DNA of 64,000 nucleotides from UBA4874 sp002399435 (GTDB lineage Bacteria; Bacillota; Clostridia; Caldicoprobacterales; DTU083), in assembly GCA_036823195.1 (NCBI GenBank), contig DAISGI010000003.1:46932-110931 (forward strand), read 5' to 3'. Made by a program: the position numbers and the translations under genes. Under the pieces are notes generated by a model. That model did not search any database. It was not told the DNA's origin and was given only the letters and a program-made list of their open reading frames with translations. The first letter of the stretch is position 1; each line of letters starts with the position of its first letter. Positions 43,856 to 52,308 of this stretch are shown here, piece by piece.

Positions 43856-45094
43856 ATGAATGCGGAGATTATTGGTGTAGGCAGTGAATTGCTTTTGGGT
43901 CAGATATCCAATACAGATGCCCAGTATTTATCCAGGCAGCTGTCCTCATTGGGCATTGACGTGTATTGGCATACGGTGGTGGGAGACAACCGGGACCGGC
44001 TCCTCCGGACATTGCGTATTGCATCAGATCGTTCGGATATCATTATCACAACCGGCGGACTGGGCCCTACCATGGACGATTTAAGCAAGGAAACGGTGGC
44101 GACGTTTCTGGGATTGGATCTGGTGCTGCATCAGCCCAGTCTGGAACGGATACGGAACCATTTTTCGGCGATGGGCAGAACGATGACAAAAAACAATGTC
44201 AAGCAGGCTATGTTCCCCAAAGATTCCATTATCCTGCAAAATGATATCGGAACGGCTCCCGGCGCTGTCATGGAAGCCAACGGGAAATCCTATATTGTTC
44301 TTCCCGGCCCTCCTTCTGAGCTGCAGCACATGTTCGACCACTATGCCTTCCCGTATCTGAAAAGGAAAAGCGGTCAGGGCATTTACTCCAGAGTGCTTCG
44401 GATTTATGGAATCGGAGAGTCCGCAGTGGAGGAAATGGTAAAGGATCTTCTTGTAAATCAGAAAAATCCCACTTTGGCACCTCTGATTGGAGTAGGCGAG
44501 GTAACATTGAGAATCACCGCCAAATCTTCTTCCCCGGAAGAAGGTGAAGCATTGATCCGGCCCATGGAGCAGGAAATTGAAAAACGCCTGGGAACAGCAA
44601 TCTATGGCTTCGATGAGGACCGGATGGAATCCGTGGTGGTGAATTTGCTAAGGGAAAAGGGCCGTACCTTGTCCGTGGCAGAGTCCTGCACAGGCGGACT
44701 GGTTTCCAATCGGATCACCAATGTCCCCGGAGCCTCGGATGTTTTGCTGGAAGGCTGCGTTACCTACAGCAATCAGGCAAAAATCGCGCGACTTGGTGTT
44801 TCTCCGAAAACCCTGAAAACTTATGGAGCCGTCAGCAGACAGACCGCTTTGGAAATGGCAGAAGGAATCCGGAAAACTTCCAAATCGGATATCGGCATTG
44901 CCACAACAGGAATTGCAGGCCCGGGAGGAGGTTCTCCCCAAAAACCGGTAGGTCTTGTCCATATAGCTATTGCAGATCAAAATGGTGCCTCGGCAAAGGA
45001 ACTTCACCTGGATGGAGACCGGATACTGATCAAAAATGGAGCTGTCATGCACCTGCTGAATGAGCTGCGACTTTATCTCCTGTCGTTGAAGTAA
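43856..45094 (+). CDS. cinA: CinA-family protein (competence/damage-inducible; NMN deamidase)
   Basis: 412 residues. N-terminal MoCF-like domain (IIGVGSELLLGQISNTDAQYLSRQLSSLGIDVYWHTVVGDN; ITTGGLGPTMDDLSKET) and C-terminal deamidase (SVAESCTGGLVSNRITNVPGASDVLLEGCVTYSNQAK; GIAGPGGGSPQKPVGLV). It probably recycles NMN and ADP-ribose. It stands directly before recA as in many Firmicutes; the recA promoter starts 10 nt after its stop. Confidence 0.95.
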   Translation: MNAEIIGVGSELLLGQISNTDAQYLSRQLSSLGIDVYWHTVVGDNRDRLLRTLRIASDRSDIIITTGGLGPTMDDLSKETVATFLGLDLVLHQPSLERIRNHFSAMGRTMTKNNVKQAMFPKDSIILQNDIGTAPGAVMEANGKSYIVLPGPPSELQHMFDHYAFPYLKRKSGQGIYSRVLRIYGIGESAVEEMVKDLLVNQKNPTLAPLIGVGEVTLRITAKSSSPEEGEALIRPMEQEIEKRLGTAIYGFDEDRMESVVVNLLREKGRTLSVAESCTGGLVSNRITNVPGASDVLLEGCVTYSNQAKIARLGVSPKTLKTYGAVSRQTALEMAEGIRKTSKSDIGIATTGIAGPGGGSPQKPVGLVHIAIADQNGASAKELHLDGDRILIKNGAVMHLLNELRLYLLSLK

Positions 45095-45103
45095 GAAACT
45101 TAT

Positions 45104-45132
45104 TTGACGGATCGGTCGGTATATTATATAAT
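45104..45132 (+). promoter_or_regulatory. Sigma-A promoter of recA
   Basis: TTGACG (45104-45109), 17-bp spacer and perfect TATAAT (45127-45132). Confidence 0.88.
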
Positions 45133-45139
45133 GAAACCG

Positions 45140-45151
45140 GAACAAATGTTC
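45140..45151 (+). promoter_or_regulatory. LexA/DinR SOS box
   Basis: GAAC-AAAT-GTTC, a perfect match to the Gram-positive LexA core GAACN4GTTC with the preferred RNRY centre, placed 7 nt after the recA -10, over the likely transcription start. Confidence 0.88.
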
Positions 45152-45172
45152 TGTGCATATGGGGGGATAGGT

Positions 45173-46210
45173 ATGGATAAACATAAGGCATTGGATATGG
45201 CCATGGCGCAAATTGAAAAACAGTTTGGGAAGGGTTCGATCATGAGACTGGGAGAATCCACTCATTTAAATGTGGATGTCATTCCAACGGGAGCTTTGGG
45301 CCTGGATATTGCACTGGGGGTAGGCGGCATTCCCAGAGGCCGGGTTACAGAAATATTTGGACCGGAGTCCTCCGGAAAGACGACAGTGGCGCTGCATGTC
45401 ATTGCGGAGGCTCAAAAGAGAGGCGGCACAGCAGCCTTTGTGGATGCAGAGCATGCGCTGGATCCGCAGTATGCAGCCAGGCTGGGAGTGGACACGGAGA
45501 ACCTGCTGGTTTCCCAGCCGGATACCGGAGAACAGGCTCTGGAGATTATGGAAGCGTTGGTTCGCAGCAGTGCCGTGGATGTGGTTGTCGTCGATTCCGT
45601 TGCCGCTCTGGTTCCCCGGGCTGAGATCGAGGGAGAAATGGGAGACTCGCACGTGGGCCTTCAGGCCAGATTGATGTCTCAGGCTCTCCGTAAGCTTTCC
45701 GGTGCCATAAATAAATCCAGGACAGCAGCGATTTTTATCAACCAGCTGAGGGAGAAGGTTGGTGTGATGTTTGGTAATCCGGAGACCACTCCCGGAGGAC
45801 GTGCCCTGAAGTTCTATGCATCCATCCGCCTGGATATCCGAAGGATTGAAACCCTGAAGCAGGGCAGCAATATGGTCGGCAGCCGCACCCGGGCGAGGGT
45901 GGTAAAGAATAAGGTGGCTCCGCCATTCAAGCAGGCAGAATTCGATATCATGTACGGTGAGGGGATTTCCAGGGAAGGATCCGTTTTGGACATCGCAGCA
46001 GAACAGAACATTATTTCCAAAAGTGGCTCATGGTATTCCTATGGTGATACCCGTATTGGTCAGGGTCGTGAAAATGCCCGCCAATATTTAAAGGATAATC
46101 CGGAGCTGACCCAGACGATTGAGGACCGTATTCGGAAGGAGCTGCATCTTGATCCCTCTGCGGCGCCGGATGAAGAAAAAGATGACAAGAAAGACAGTTC
46201 CGGGGAATAA
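45173..46210 (+). CDS. recA: Recombinase RecA
   Basis: 345 residues from ATG 45173 (GGGGGGATAGG upstream); an upstream open frame from 45104 covers the promoter and is not translated. QIEKQFGKGSIMRLG, Walker A G63-PESSGKT70, the ATPase core, the L2 loop INQLREKVGVMFGNPETTPGGRALKFYASIRLDIRR, and an acidic tail (DEEKDDKKDSSGE). It drives homologous recombination and stimulates LexA self-cleavage, closing the SOS loop on its own promoter. Confidence 0.99.
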   Translation: MDKHKALDMAMAQIEKQFGKGSIMRLGESTHLNVDVIPTGALGLDIALGVGGIPRGRVTEIFGPESSGKTTVALHVIAEAQKRGGTAAFVDAEHALDPQYAARLGVDTENLLVSQPDTGEQALEIMEALVRSSAVDVVVVDSVAALVPRAEIEGEMGDSHVGLQARLMSQALRKLSGAINKSRTAAIFINQLREKVGVMFGNPETTPGGRALKFYASIRLDIRRIETLKQGSNMVGSRTRARVVKNKVAPPFKQAEFDIMYGEGISREGSVLDIAAEQNIISKSGSWYSYGDTRIGQGRENARQYLKDNPELTQTIEDRIRKELHLDPSAAPDEEKDDKKDSSGE

Positions 46211-46237
46211 GCTTCTTTATGGAGCTTTCCTTTTTTT
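46204..46237 (+). terminator. Terminator after recA
   Basis: An imperfect stem (GGA..AAGCT with AGCTT..TCC) and seven T (46231-46237). The stop codon lies in the stem. Confidence 0.75.
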
Positions 46238-46287
46238 GTCTGAGTGGAGACTGGATTGGGGATTTGGCCCAATTGCGTGCAATTAGC

Positions 46288-46316
46288 TTGACATACCTGA
46301 AAAAAGGTTATAAAAT
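46288..46316 (+). promoter_or_regulatory. Sigma-A promoter of rny
   Basis: TTGACA (46288-46293), 17-bp spacer, TAAAAT (46311-46316). Just upstream is the palindrome AATTGCGTGCAATT (46271-46284), a possible operator. The resulting leader is about 140 nt. Confidence 0.85.
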
Positions 46317-46464
46317 ATTTATAATTGCTGAAAGATTCAGTAAGATTATTTTGTTTTTTAAGGTGTAAGACCAATGATATTGATTATATTGCAATTACAC
46401 TGGATAGCCGAAAGGATCCATTACCCGATTTGATTGTGCAGACAACGAAGCAAGGAATGAGGAG

Positions 46465-48015
46465 GTGTACCTTATTAAGGAGCTACTACAATTATTGATT
46501 GTCCTGGTAGTAGCCATTGTATGTATCGTCCTCGGATATTACTATCGAAAGCGGATTGCGGAAGGCAAGATCTCCAGTGCCGAAGAAGCCGCCAGGAAGA
46601 TAGTTGAGGAATCAGAAAAACAATCCGAGGCAATGAAACGTGAATCTTTATTGGAAGCGAAAGAAGAAGCCCATAAACTGCGAAGTGAAGTTGAAAAAGA
46701 GAGCCGTGAAAGGCGAAACGAAGCACAAAGACTGGAAAGAAGGCTGCAGCAGAAAGAAGAGAATCTGGACAGGAAGTCCGAATCCCTGGACTCCAGGGAA
46801 TTATCTCTTGGCAATAAGCAGAAAGAGATCCGAAAAATCCATGAACAGGTTGATTTGCTTCATAAACAGCAGCTTTCTGAGCTGGAAAGGATATCAGAGC
46901 TGACAAGGGATCAGGCAAAAGCACAATTGCTGGATAGTGTGCAAAAGGATATCACCCATGAGGTAGCTGTAAAGTATCGTGAAATCGAAGCCAGGACGAA
47001 GGAAAGCGCCGATAAAAAGGCGCGGGATATCATCTCTCTCGCCATACAGAAATCTGCTGCCGATCATGTTGCAGAATCGACCGTTTCAGTGGTCACTCTG
47101 CCAAACGATGAGATGAAAGGCAGGATTATCGGACGGGAAGGACGCAATATCCGCACACTGGAGACAGCTACCGGGATTGATTTGATTATAGACGATACCC
47201 CGGAGGCGGTTATACTGTCCGGGTTTGATCCAATCCGCAGGGAGGTTGCCAGGATTGCCTTGCAAAAATTGATTGTTGACGGAAGAATTCATCCTGCCCG
47301 GATTGAGGAAATGGTGGAAAAGGCAAAGAAAGAAGTCGAAGTCCAGATACGTGAAGAAGGGGAACAGGCTGTTTTCGAAATTGGACTGCACAGCATCCAT
47401 CCGGAACTTGTGAAATTGCTGGGCAGACTGAAGTACCGCACCAGTTACGGACAGAATGTACTCAAGCATTCCGTTGAAGTGGCACGGTTGGCCGGGATTA
47501 TGGCTGCAGAGCTCGGTGCTGATGTAAAATTGGCTAAAAGATCCGGTTTACTCCATGATATCGGAAAAGCCGTAGATCATGAAATAGAAGGATCCCACAC
47601 CCAGATTGGTGGCGATTTGGCAAAGAAATACCGGGAAAGTCCAGAAGTGATCAATGCGATTCGGGCACACCATGGTGATATTGAGCCTATAACCACAGAA
47701 GCTGTATTGGTTCAGGCGGCAGATGCTATATCGGCAGCAAGGCCGGGTGCCAGGAGGGAGGCTCTGGAAGCCTACATTAAAAGACTTGAAAAATTAGAGG
47801 AAATAGCAAATTCCTTCGCAGGAGTTGATAAATCGTTTGCGATACAAGCAGGTCGTGAAGTCCGTATTATTGTAAAACCGGATAAAGTAAGCGACGATCA
47901 GGCTACATTGATGGCTCGGGAAATAGTCAAGAAAGTTGAAAAAGAACTGGAGTACCCAGGACAGATTAAGATTAATGTCATCCGCGAAACGCGGGCAATT
48001 GATTATGCAAAATAA
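46465..48015 (+). CDS. rny: Ribonuclease Y
   Basis: 516 residues. One N-terminal membrane helix, a long coiled coil (about 30-200), a KH domain (LPNDEMKGRIIGREGRNIRTLETATGIDLIIDDTPEAVILSGFDPIRREVAR) and an HD domain (HSVEVARLAGIMAAELGADVKLAKRSGLLHDIGKA with His-Asp). It is the main initiating endonuclease of mRNA decay in Firmicutes. GTG 46465 sits in the GAGGAGGTG box; an alternative is ATT 46474, for which that box would be the ribosome binding site. Normal length either way. Confidence 0.96.
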   Translation: MYLIKELLQLLIVLVVAIVCIVLGYYYRKRIAEGKISSAEEAARKIVEESEKQSEAMKRESLLEAKEEAHKLRSEVEKESRERRNEAQRLERRLQQKEENLDRKSESLDSRELSLGNKQKEIRKIHEQVDLLHKQQLSELERISELTRDQAKAQLLDSVQKDITHEVAVKYREIEARTKESADKKARDIISLAIQKSAADHVAESTVSVVTLPNDEMKGRIIGREGRNIRTLETATGIDLIIDDTPEAVILSGFDPIRREVARIALQKLIVDGRIHPARIEEMVEKAKKEVEVQIREEGEQAVFEIGLHSIHPELVKLLGRLKYRTSYGQNVLKHSVEVARLAGIMAAELGADVKLAKRSGLLHDIGKAVDHEIEGSHTQIGGDLAKKYRESPEVINAIRAHHGDIEPITTEAVLVQAADAISAARPGARREALEAYIKRLEKLEEIANSFAGVDKSFAIQAGREVRIIVKPDKVSDDQATLMAREIVKKVEKELEYPGQIKINVIRETRAIDYAK

Positions 48016-48021
48016 GGAATC

Positions 48022-48053
48022 AAAAAAAGATGTGGCAAACCACATCTTTTTTT
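48022..48053. terminator. Bidirectional terminator between rny and the minus-strand gene
   Basis: A perfect 14-bp stem, seven A then GATGTGG (48022-48035), CAAA loop, and the complement CCACATC plus seven T (48040-48053). A-run and T-run on both arms let it stop transcription from either side. Confidence 0.93.
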
Positions 48054-48072
48054 ACAATTACCAAACTTTATC

Positions 48073-48720
48073 CTACTTGCTTTTACAGTGTCTGTGCAAA
48101 TAGATCGTATTTTTACAATTACTATAATATTCCAATCTTCGTACTTTTGATCCCTTTTGAATGCCCTTCCCACATTTCAGGCATACATAATTGTTATGGT
48201 ATATAACATCGTCTTTTACATCGATATCTAAATTGCCATACTTCTTCCAGCTTTTCCAGCCCGTCTTACATAGAACAGCCCGGCTGTCATAATCTGCATA
48301 GACCCATCGCAGGATACGATGAAAATGGAGGGGATATTTTGTATATTTTACGTATTGCGGGGGAACGCCCAGCTTCAACGCATAATTTTGAAAGGTTTCC
48401 TCAATGACAGACTGTAATGGATCCCCGATTTTTACAGGCTGAAAGGCAATCTTCTTTTCCTTCATCTCCAATCTGGCCTGATTGAACATATACCCCTGGC
48501 AAATCTCCACTCTTTCTTCCGGCTGCAAACGAAGCTTTTTCAACAGGGAGAAAACAATCTGACTGGACTTCACCAAATACTCCCTGGACAGAAAAAGTTC
48601 GCTGCTATAATAGGAAATCGGAATAAAGTCGTATGCAAAGTCTCCGGTTTCAGTACGCATTGCACCAATACAGGTTCCGCCAACCAGGCTTCCGCTGCCT
48701 GAATCATCTATCTGAATCAT
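48073..48720 (-). CDS. Conserved-looking protein of unknown function with a zinc-ribbon-like C-terminus
   Basis: 215 residues, not recognised as a named family. ATG 48720 is preceded on the minus strand by GAGGTG. The N-terminus MIQIDDSGSGSLVGGTCIGAMR, with paired Asp and a Gly-rich turn, looks like the first strand of an RNase H-like or nuclease/transferase fold. The C-terminus has C180-LKC183, C202 and H211-C212 spaced like a zinc site. It is the only gene on the minus strand for tens of kilobases and has its own terminator shared with rny. A nucleic-acid role is plausible but not shown. Confidence 0.7.
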   Translation of the reverse strand: MIQIDDSGSGSLVGGTCIGAMRTETGDFAYDFIPISYYSSELFLSREYLVKSSQIVFSLLKKLRLQPEERVEICQGYMFNQARLEMKEKKIAFQPVKIGDPLQSVIEETFQNYALKLGVPPQYVKYTKYPLHFHRILRWVYADYDSRAVLCKTGWKSWKKYGNLDIDVKDDVIYHNNYVCLKCGKGIQKGSKVRRLEYYSNCKNTIYLHRHCKSK

Positions 48721-48863
48721 CTTTTCACCTCACGCCAAAAATACTTTCCGGGAAAGGAACAGGAAAACAAAATCTTTAGGCTAGTGTTTGTATTTCTTCT
48801 GTAAACTATCACAAATGTTATAAGCGGGGGAAGAGCCACCCTCTGCGAAATTCTCCATGTCTC

Positions 48864-48892
48864 TTTAAAAAGTTGCGCCCATGTGGTAAAAT
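48864..48892 (+). promoter_or_regulatory. Possible promoter of the RpiR-type regulator
   Basis: TTTAAA (48864-48869), 17-bp spacer, TAAAAT (48887-48892), 36 nt before the start. The -35 is weak. Confidence 0.4.
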
Positions 48893-48927
48893 AGCTATGG
48901 AAAATGGCAACGAAGGAGCATTATACG

Positions 48928-49812
48928 ATGGAAAAAGTGGATCTGATCAATCGTATCGAATCCGGCTATAAAAGAATGAGCAAAGGACAAAAGCTGATTG
49001 CTGAGTTTATTTTAAAAAATTATGATAAAGCCGCCTTTATGACGGCTTCTCGTTTGGGCTCCATCGTTAGTGTCAGCGAATCCACTGTTGTCCGATTTGC
49101 CAATGCCCTTGGCTATGACGGTTATCCAAAACTACAGAAAGCTTTGCAGGAGCTGATTCGTAACAAGCTTACCACCGTTCAGCGTATCGAAATGTCCGAT
49201 ATCGATCAATCCAGGGTGTTGAAAAATGTTTTAAAGGCGGATATGCATAATATCCGATTGACGATAGAGGAAACAGACAATGTGGTATTCGAAGCCGTGA
49301 TCAACAAGATCCTTCAGGCCAAAAACATTTATGTGCTCGGCCTGAGAAGCTCTGCTCCTCTTGCTCAGTTTATGGGCTATTATCTGAACTTTATCCTGGA
49401 TAATATACGGGTTGTAACTTCCGGGGTCAACGATGTTTTTGAACAACTGATTCATATCGGAGAAGACGATCTTTTAATTGGGATCAGCTTTCCTCGCTAT
49501 GCCAGCCGTGCCATTGAGGCCATAAAATTTTCAAAGAAACGTGGAGCAGACACGGTCGCCCTGACGGATAGCAAGCTTTCTCCTCTTAATGCCTATGCAG
49601 ACTATTCCCTTTTGGCGCACAGCGACATGGCTTCCTTTGTCGATTCCCTGGTTGCTCCACTCAGTCTGATCAATGCGCTTATTGTTGCAATTGGGGTTGC
49701 AAAAAAAACGGAGATATCCAATGATTTTCATGAATTGGAGGATATTTGGTCTCATTACAATGTCTATGTCGGAAAAGGCGAGGAGGACCCAGGGAAAGAC
49801 CAGTTGAATTAG
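48928..49812 (+). CDS. MurR/RpiR-family transcriptional regulator
   Basis: 294 residues from ATG 48928, chosen for GAAGGAG at 9-nt spacing (ATG 48904 overlaps it). N-terminal HTH_6 domain (GYKRMSKGQKLIAEFILKNYDKAAFMTASRLGSIVSVSESTVVRFANALGYDGYPKLQKALQ) and C-terminal SIS domain (about 125-260: IYVLGLRSSAPLAQFMGYYLN, DDLLIGISFPRYASRAIEAIKF). Such regulators sense phosphosugars such as MurNAc-6-phosphate or glucosamine-6-phosphate. No obvious target operon is adjacent, so the ligand is unknown. Confidence 0.9.
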   Translation: MEKVDLINRIESGYKRMSKGQKLIAEFILKNYDKAAFMTASRLGSIVSVSESTVVRFANALGYDGYPKLQKALQELIRNKLTTVQRIEMSDIDQSRVLKNVLKADMHNIRLTIEETDNVVFEAVINKILQAKNIYVLGLRSSAPLAQFMGYYLNFILDNIRVVTSGVNDVFEQLIHIGEDDLLIGISFPRYASRAIEAIKFSKKRGADTVALTDSKLSPLNAYADYSLLAHSDMASFVDSLVAPLSLINALIVAIGVAKKTEISNDFHELEDIWSHYNVYVGKGEEDPGKDQLN

Positions 49813-49835
49813 AGTCGCTCCCTGGCAGGATCATT

Positions 49836-50450
49836 ATGTATATTTATCTGATTCGTCATGGGGAAACCATATGGAATGCGGCGGGGAAAGCACAAGGTAC
49901 CCGGAATGTCCCGCTTTCTGATCGGGGAATTCAGCAAGCGGGTGCCCTGGCAGACCGGCTGTCCGGAGAAAAAAGACTATCTGCCTTATTCTGCAGTAAC
50001 CTGAGAAGAGCATATCAGACAGCTGCTGTTCTTGGAAATAAATTGGGCCTTGTTCCGGAAAAAGAGAAAACACTCCGGGAAGTCTGTTTCGGAGACTGGG
50101 AAGGTCTTACAATCCGACAGATTGAGGAAAAATACCCGGGGCAGCTTGCACTTCGAAATACAGATTTTGATTTTTCACCACCGGGGGGAGAATCCATCCG
50201 ATCCGCCCGGGAGAGGGTTCACCGCTTTTTTGCCCTGCTTCAGGGCAAACATTTTAAAGAGGAAAGTCAGGTTGTTATTGTAGCACATGCTTTTTCAGCC
50301 CGGCTGCTGTTGCTGGAACTGATGGATTTTCCACTGGAATTTTTATGGAGCTTTCGGTTGGATAACGCAGGGATCAGTTTGCTGCAAAGGAATTCACAAC
50401 GGAAAAGGATTCTTTATCTCAATGATACCTGTCATTTGCACAGGATGTGA
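49836..50450 (+). CDS. Histidine phosphatase (phosphoglycerate-mutase superfamily)
   Basis: 204 residues from ATG 49836; the open frame reaches back into the regulator gene but the family begins with IYLIRHGETIWNAAGKAQG (catalytic His in RHG), followed by PLSDRGIQQA, FCSNLRRAYQTA, EVCFGDWEG and VVIVAHAFSARLLL (second His). Substrates range from phosphoglycerates to alpha-ribazole phosphate; not predictable here. AGGA precedes the start. cmk follows. Confidence 0.9.
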   Translation: MYIYLIRHGETIWNAAGKAQGTRNVPLSDRGIQQAGALADRLSGEKRLSALFCSNLRRAYQTAAVLGNKLGLVPEKEKTLREVCFGDWEGLTIRQIEEKYPGQLALRNTDFDFSPPGGESIRSARERVHRFFALLQGKHFKEESQVVIVAHAFSARLLLLELMDFPLEFLWSFRLDNAGISLLQRNSQRKRILYLNDTCHLHRM

Positions 50451-50596
50451 ACCGCTTCCTTTTTGGGATGCACGACACAAAGGAAAAGCAGAGGAAGGCG
50501 AACAGGAAAGGAAGCATTGTTGTGAAAGGACTCGCCGGAAGCAATCAGAATGAGACTTCGGTAGGATTGGGAATCGTGCCGTTTAGGAGTGAAAGA

Positions 50597-51340
50597 ATGA
50601 ATAAATATGTAGCCACTGCCAATGGCAGAAAGAATGTAAAAGAAGGGGCTCTTTTCCGGGATGGTTCGGATCGGAACCTTGTTATTGCCATAGATGGTCC
50701 TGCAGGAGCCGGAAAAAGCACCGTAGCAAAAAGGCTGGCAAAAAGGCTGGCAATTCTCTATCTGGATACCGGAGCCATGTATCGGGCTGTAGGACTGCGT
50801 ATTCTGGAAGCCGGCAGGAATCCCGCGGATCCATCGGATGTTCTCCCACTTTTGGATCATACGGAGGTCGCAGTACAGTATGAAGGCGGAAGGCAGGCTG
50901 TTTATTTAAACGGAAGGAATGTAACGAATAAAATCCGGACACAACAGGTTTCCGGAGCAGCATCTGCCGTTGCCGTCCTTCCTGAAGTCCGTAAAAAGCT
51001 GGTAAGCCTTCAAAGGGAAATTGCATCAAACGTTTCACTGGTCATGGATGGCCGTGACATCGGCACTTATGTATTACCGGATGCGGATATAAAGATATTT
51101 TTGACGGCGTCTCCGGAAGAACGGGCACGGCGGAGGTGGAAGGAACTCCGGCAAAAGGGAATGAACCCGGATTATGATGATATCCGTAAGGAGATCATGG
51201 AACGGGATCGAAATGACAGCAACAGAAGTTTTGCGCCTCTGAAAAAAGCAGAAGATGCTTTGCTGATTGACACAACCAATAAAGCGATCGATGAGGTAAT
51301 CAATGAAATAGAAGGCCTGATTCAGGTGCAACGGAGGTAA
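50597..51340 (+). CDS. cmk: Cytidylate kinase
   Basis: 247 residues from ATG 50597 (TAGGAG 7 nt upstream). The family normally begins at VIAIDGPAGAGKST (P-loop G34-T42), so this protein carries an extra N-terminal segment of about 27 residues; the frame is open back to 50447. LDTGAMYRAVGL, VMDGRDIGTYVLPDADIKIFLTASPEERARRR and RDRNDSNRSFAPLKKAEDALLIDT complete the CMP kinase pattern. In Firmicutes cmk-plsC-ispH-rpsA usually run together; ispH is missing here. Confidence 0.95.
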   Translation: MNKYVATANGRKNVKEGALFRDGSDRNLVIAIDGPAGAGKSTVAKRLAKRLAILYLDTGAMYRAVGLRILEAGRNPADPSDVLPLLDHTEVAVQYEGGRQAVYLNGRNVTNKIRTQQVSGAASAVAVLPEVRKKLVSLQREIASNVSLVMDGRDIGTYVLPDADIKIFLTASPEERARRRWKELRQKGMNPDYDDIRKEIMERDRNDSNRSFAPLKKAEDALLIDTTNKAIDEVINEIEGLIQVQRR

Positions 51341-51345
51341 TCATT

Positions 51346-51927
51346 TTGCTGTACTGTATCGCAAAAATTATACTGCTGCCTTTTGTTTGTCTTTTTTTTC
51401 TGCCGAGAGTGTCGGGCATAAAAAACATACCAGGGAAGGGCAGTGTGATTATTTATTCAAAGCATACATCTATTCTGGATCCGATTATACTGGGATGCCT
51501 GCTTCCCAGAAGAATTCATTTCATGGCGAAGCAGGAGCTTTTCCGTTTCTTTCCCGTACGGGTGATTTTGAAAGCACTGGGGGCGTTTCCGGTAAAAAGG
51601 GGCTCTGCAGACATTGCCGCGGTCAGGATCGCTCTTCGGACTTTAAAGGAAGGAAAGGTATTTGGTATTTTCCCGGAGGGTACCCGGAATAAAAACAGCG
51701 AATTGCGGGAGTTTAATCATGGGACGGCAGCCATAGCTCACAGATCCCATGCGGCCACCATTCCCGTTGCCATATCCGGTGGATATCGGCCTTTTCGACC
51801 CATCCGGGTTATTATCGGGAAGCCATTGGACTTTACCTCCTATTATGGGGAAAAGAACAGTTCAGAGCTGCTGAAGAGCATGTCGGACAAACTGGCGGAA
51901 GCCGTATCACAGATTACTCCCGGGTAA
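51346..51927 (+). CDS. plsC: 1-acyl-sn-glycerol-3-phosphate acyltransferase
   Basis: 193 residues. An N-terminal membrane-associated helix, then H40-TSILD45 (catalytic HX4D), FPVKRGSADIAAVR, and FGIFPEGTRNKNSELREFNHGTA. It acylates lysophosphatidate to phosphatidate, the substrate of CdsA. TTG 51346 has CGGAGG upstream, in the cmk stop region, so translation is coupled. Confidence 0.93.
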   Translation: MLYCIAKIILLPFVCLFFLPRVSGIKNIPGKGSVIIYSKHTSILDPIILGCLLPRRIHFMAKQELFRFFPVRVILKALGAFPVKRGSADIAAVRIALRTLKEGKVFGIFPEGTRNKNSELREFNHGTAAIAHRSHAATIPVAISGGYRPFRPIRVIIGKPLDFTSYYGEKNSSELLKSMSDKLAEAVSQITPG

Positions 51928-52308
51928 TCCTGGAGCCTAAAAAATATTATTTGAAATTATTGATTGAAAAGAAGGATTTAGTCAAATAATATCGAAAAGT
52001 AAATATTGAGAAACAGTTACCATACGATATCATTCCTGCTATAAGATATCCTTGATGAATGCATTGCTGCAAAATGATTCTTTCTAATTTATACTGCCCG
52101 AGGGGGGTTGCTATTGAGGAATGCCGGGACATTTCAATAAATGCAATAATATGTGAGTAAGTCCAATTTTGGACAGGGATATCGGGGAAATAAGGGGAAT
52201 ATCGGATGACATCTGAACAGGGAAGGTACAATCGTGGAATCGATGGGGATCATCGACTTAATGAAGGTGGCAGCATCCGATTGTATGGATTTAAGGAGGA
52301 ACTGAAAA
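51928..52308 (+). other. Intergenic region between plsC and the S1-repeat gene
   Basis: About 380 nt, AT-rich. No credible gene was found; ispH, which usually sits here, has left no recognisable trace. It holds a possible -10 (TATACT, 52090-52095) with poor -35, a short palindrome GTCCAATTTTGGAC (52161-52174), and a good AAGGAGG before the next gene. It is probably the long leader of the S1 gene. Confidence 0.6.

Noticed and set aside
45104..45172. N-terminal extension of recA from the first in-frame start
   Set aside because: It would cover the -35, -10 and LexA box; RecA begins at ATG 45173.
51947..52231. 94-codon minus-strand frame upstream of the S1 gene
   Set aside because: AT-rich leader sequence with no ribosome binding site and no recognisable protein features.
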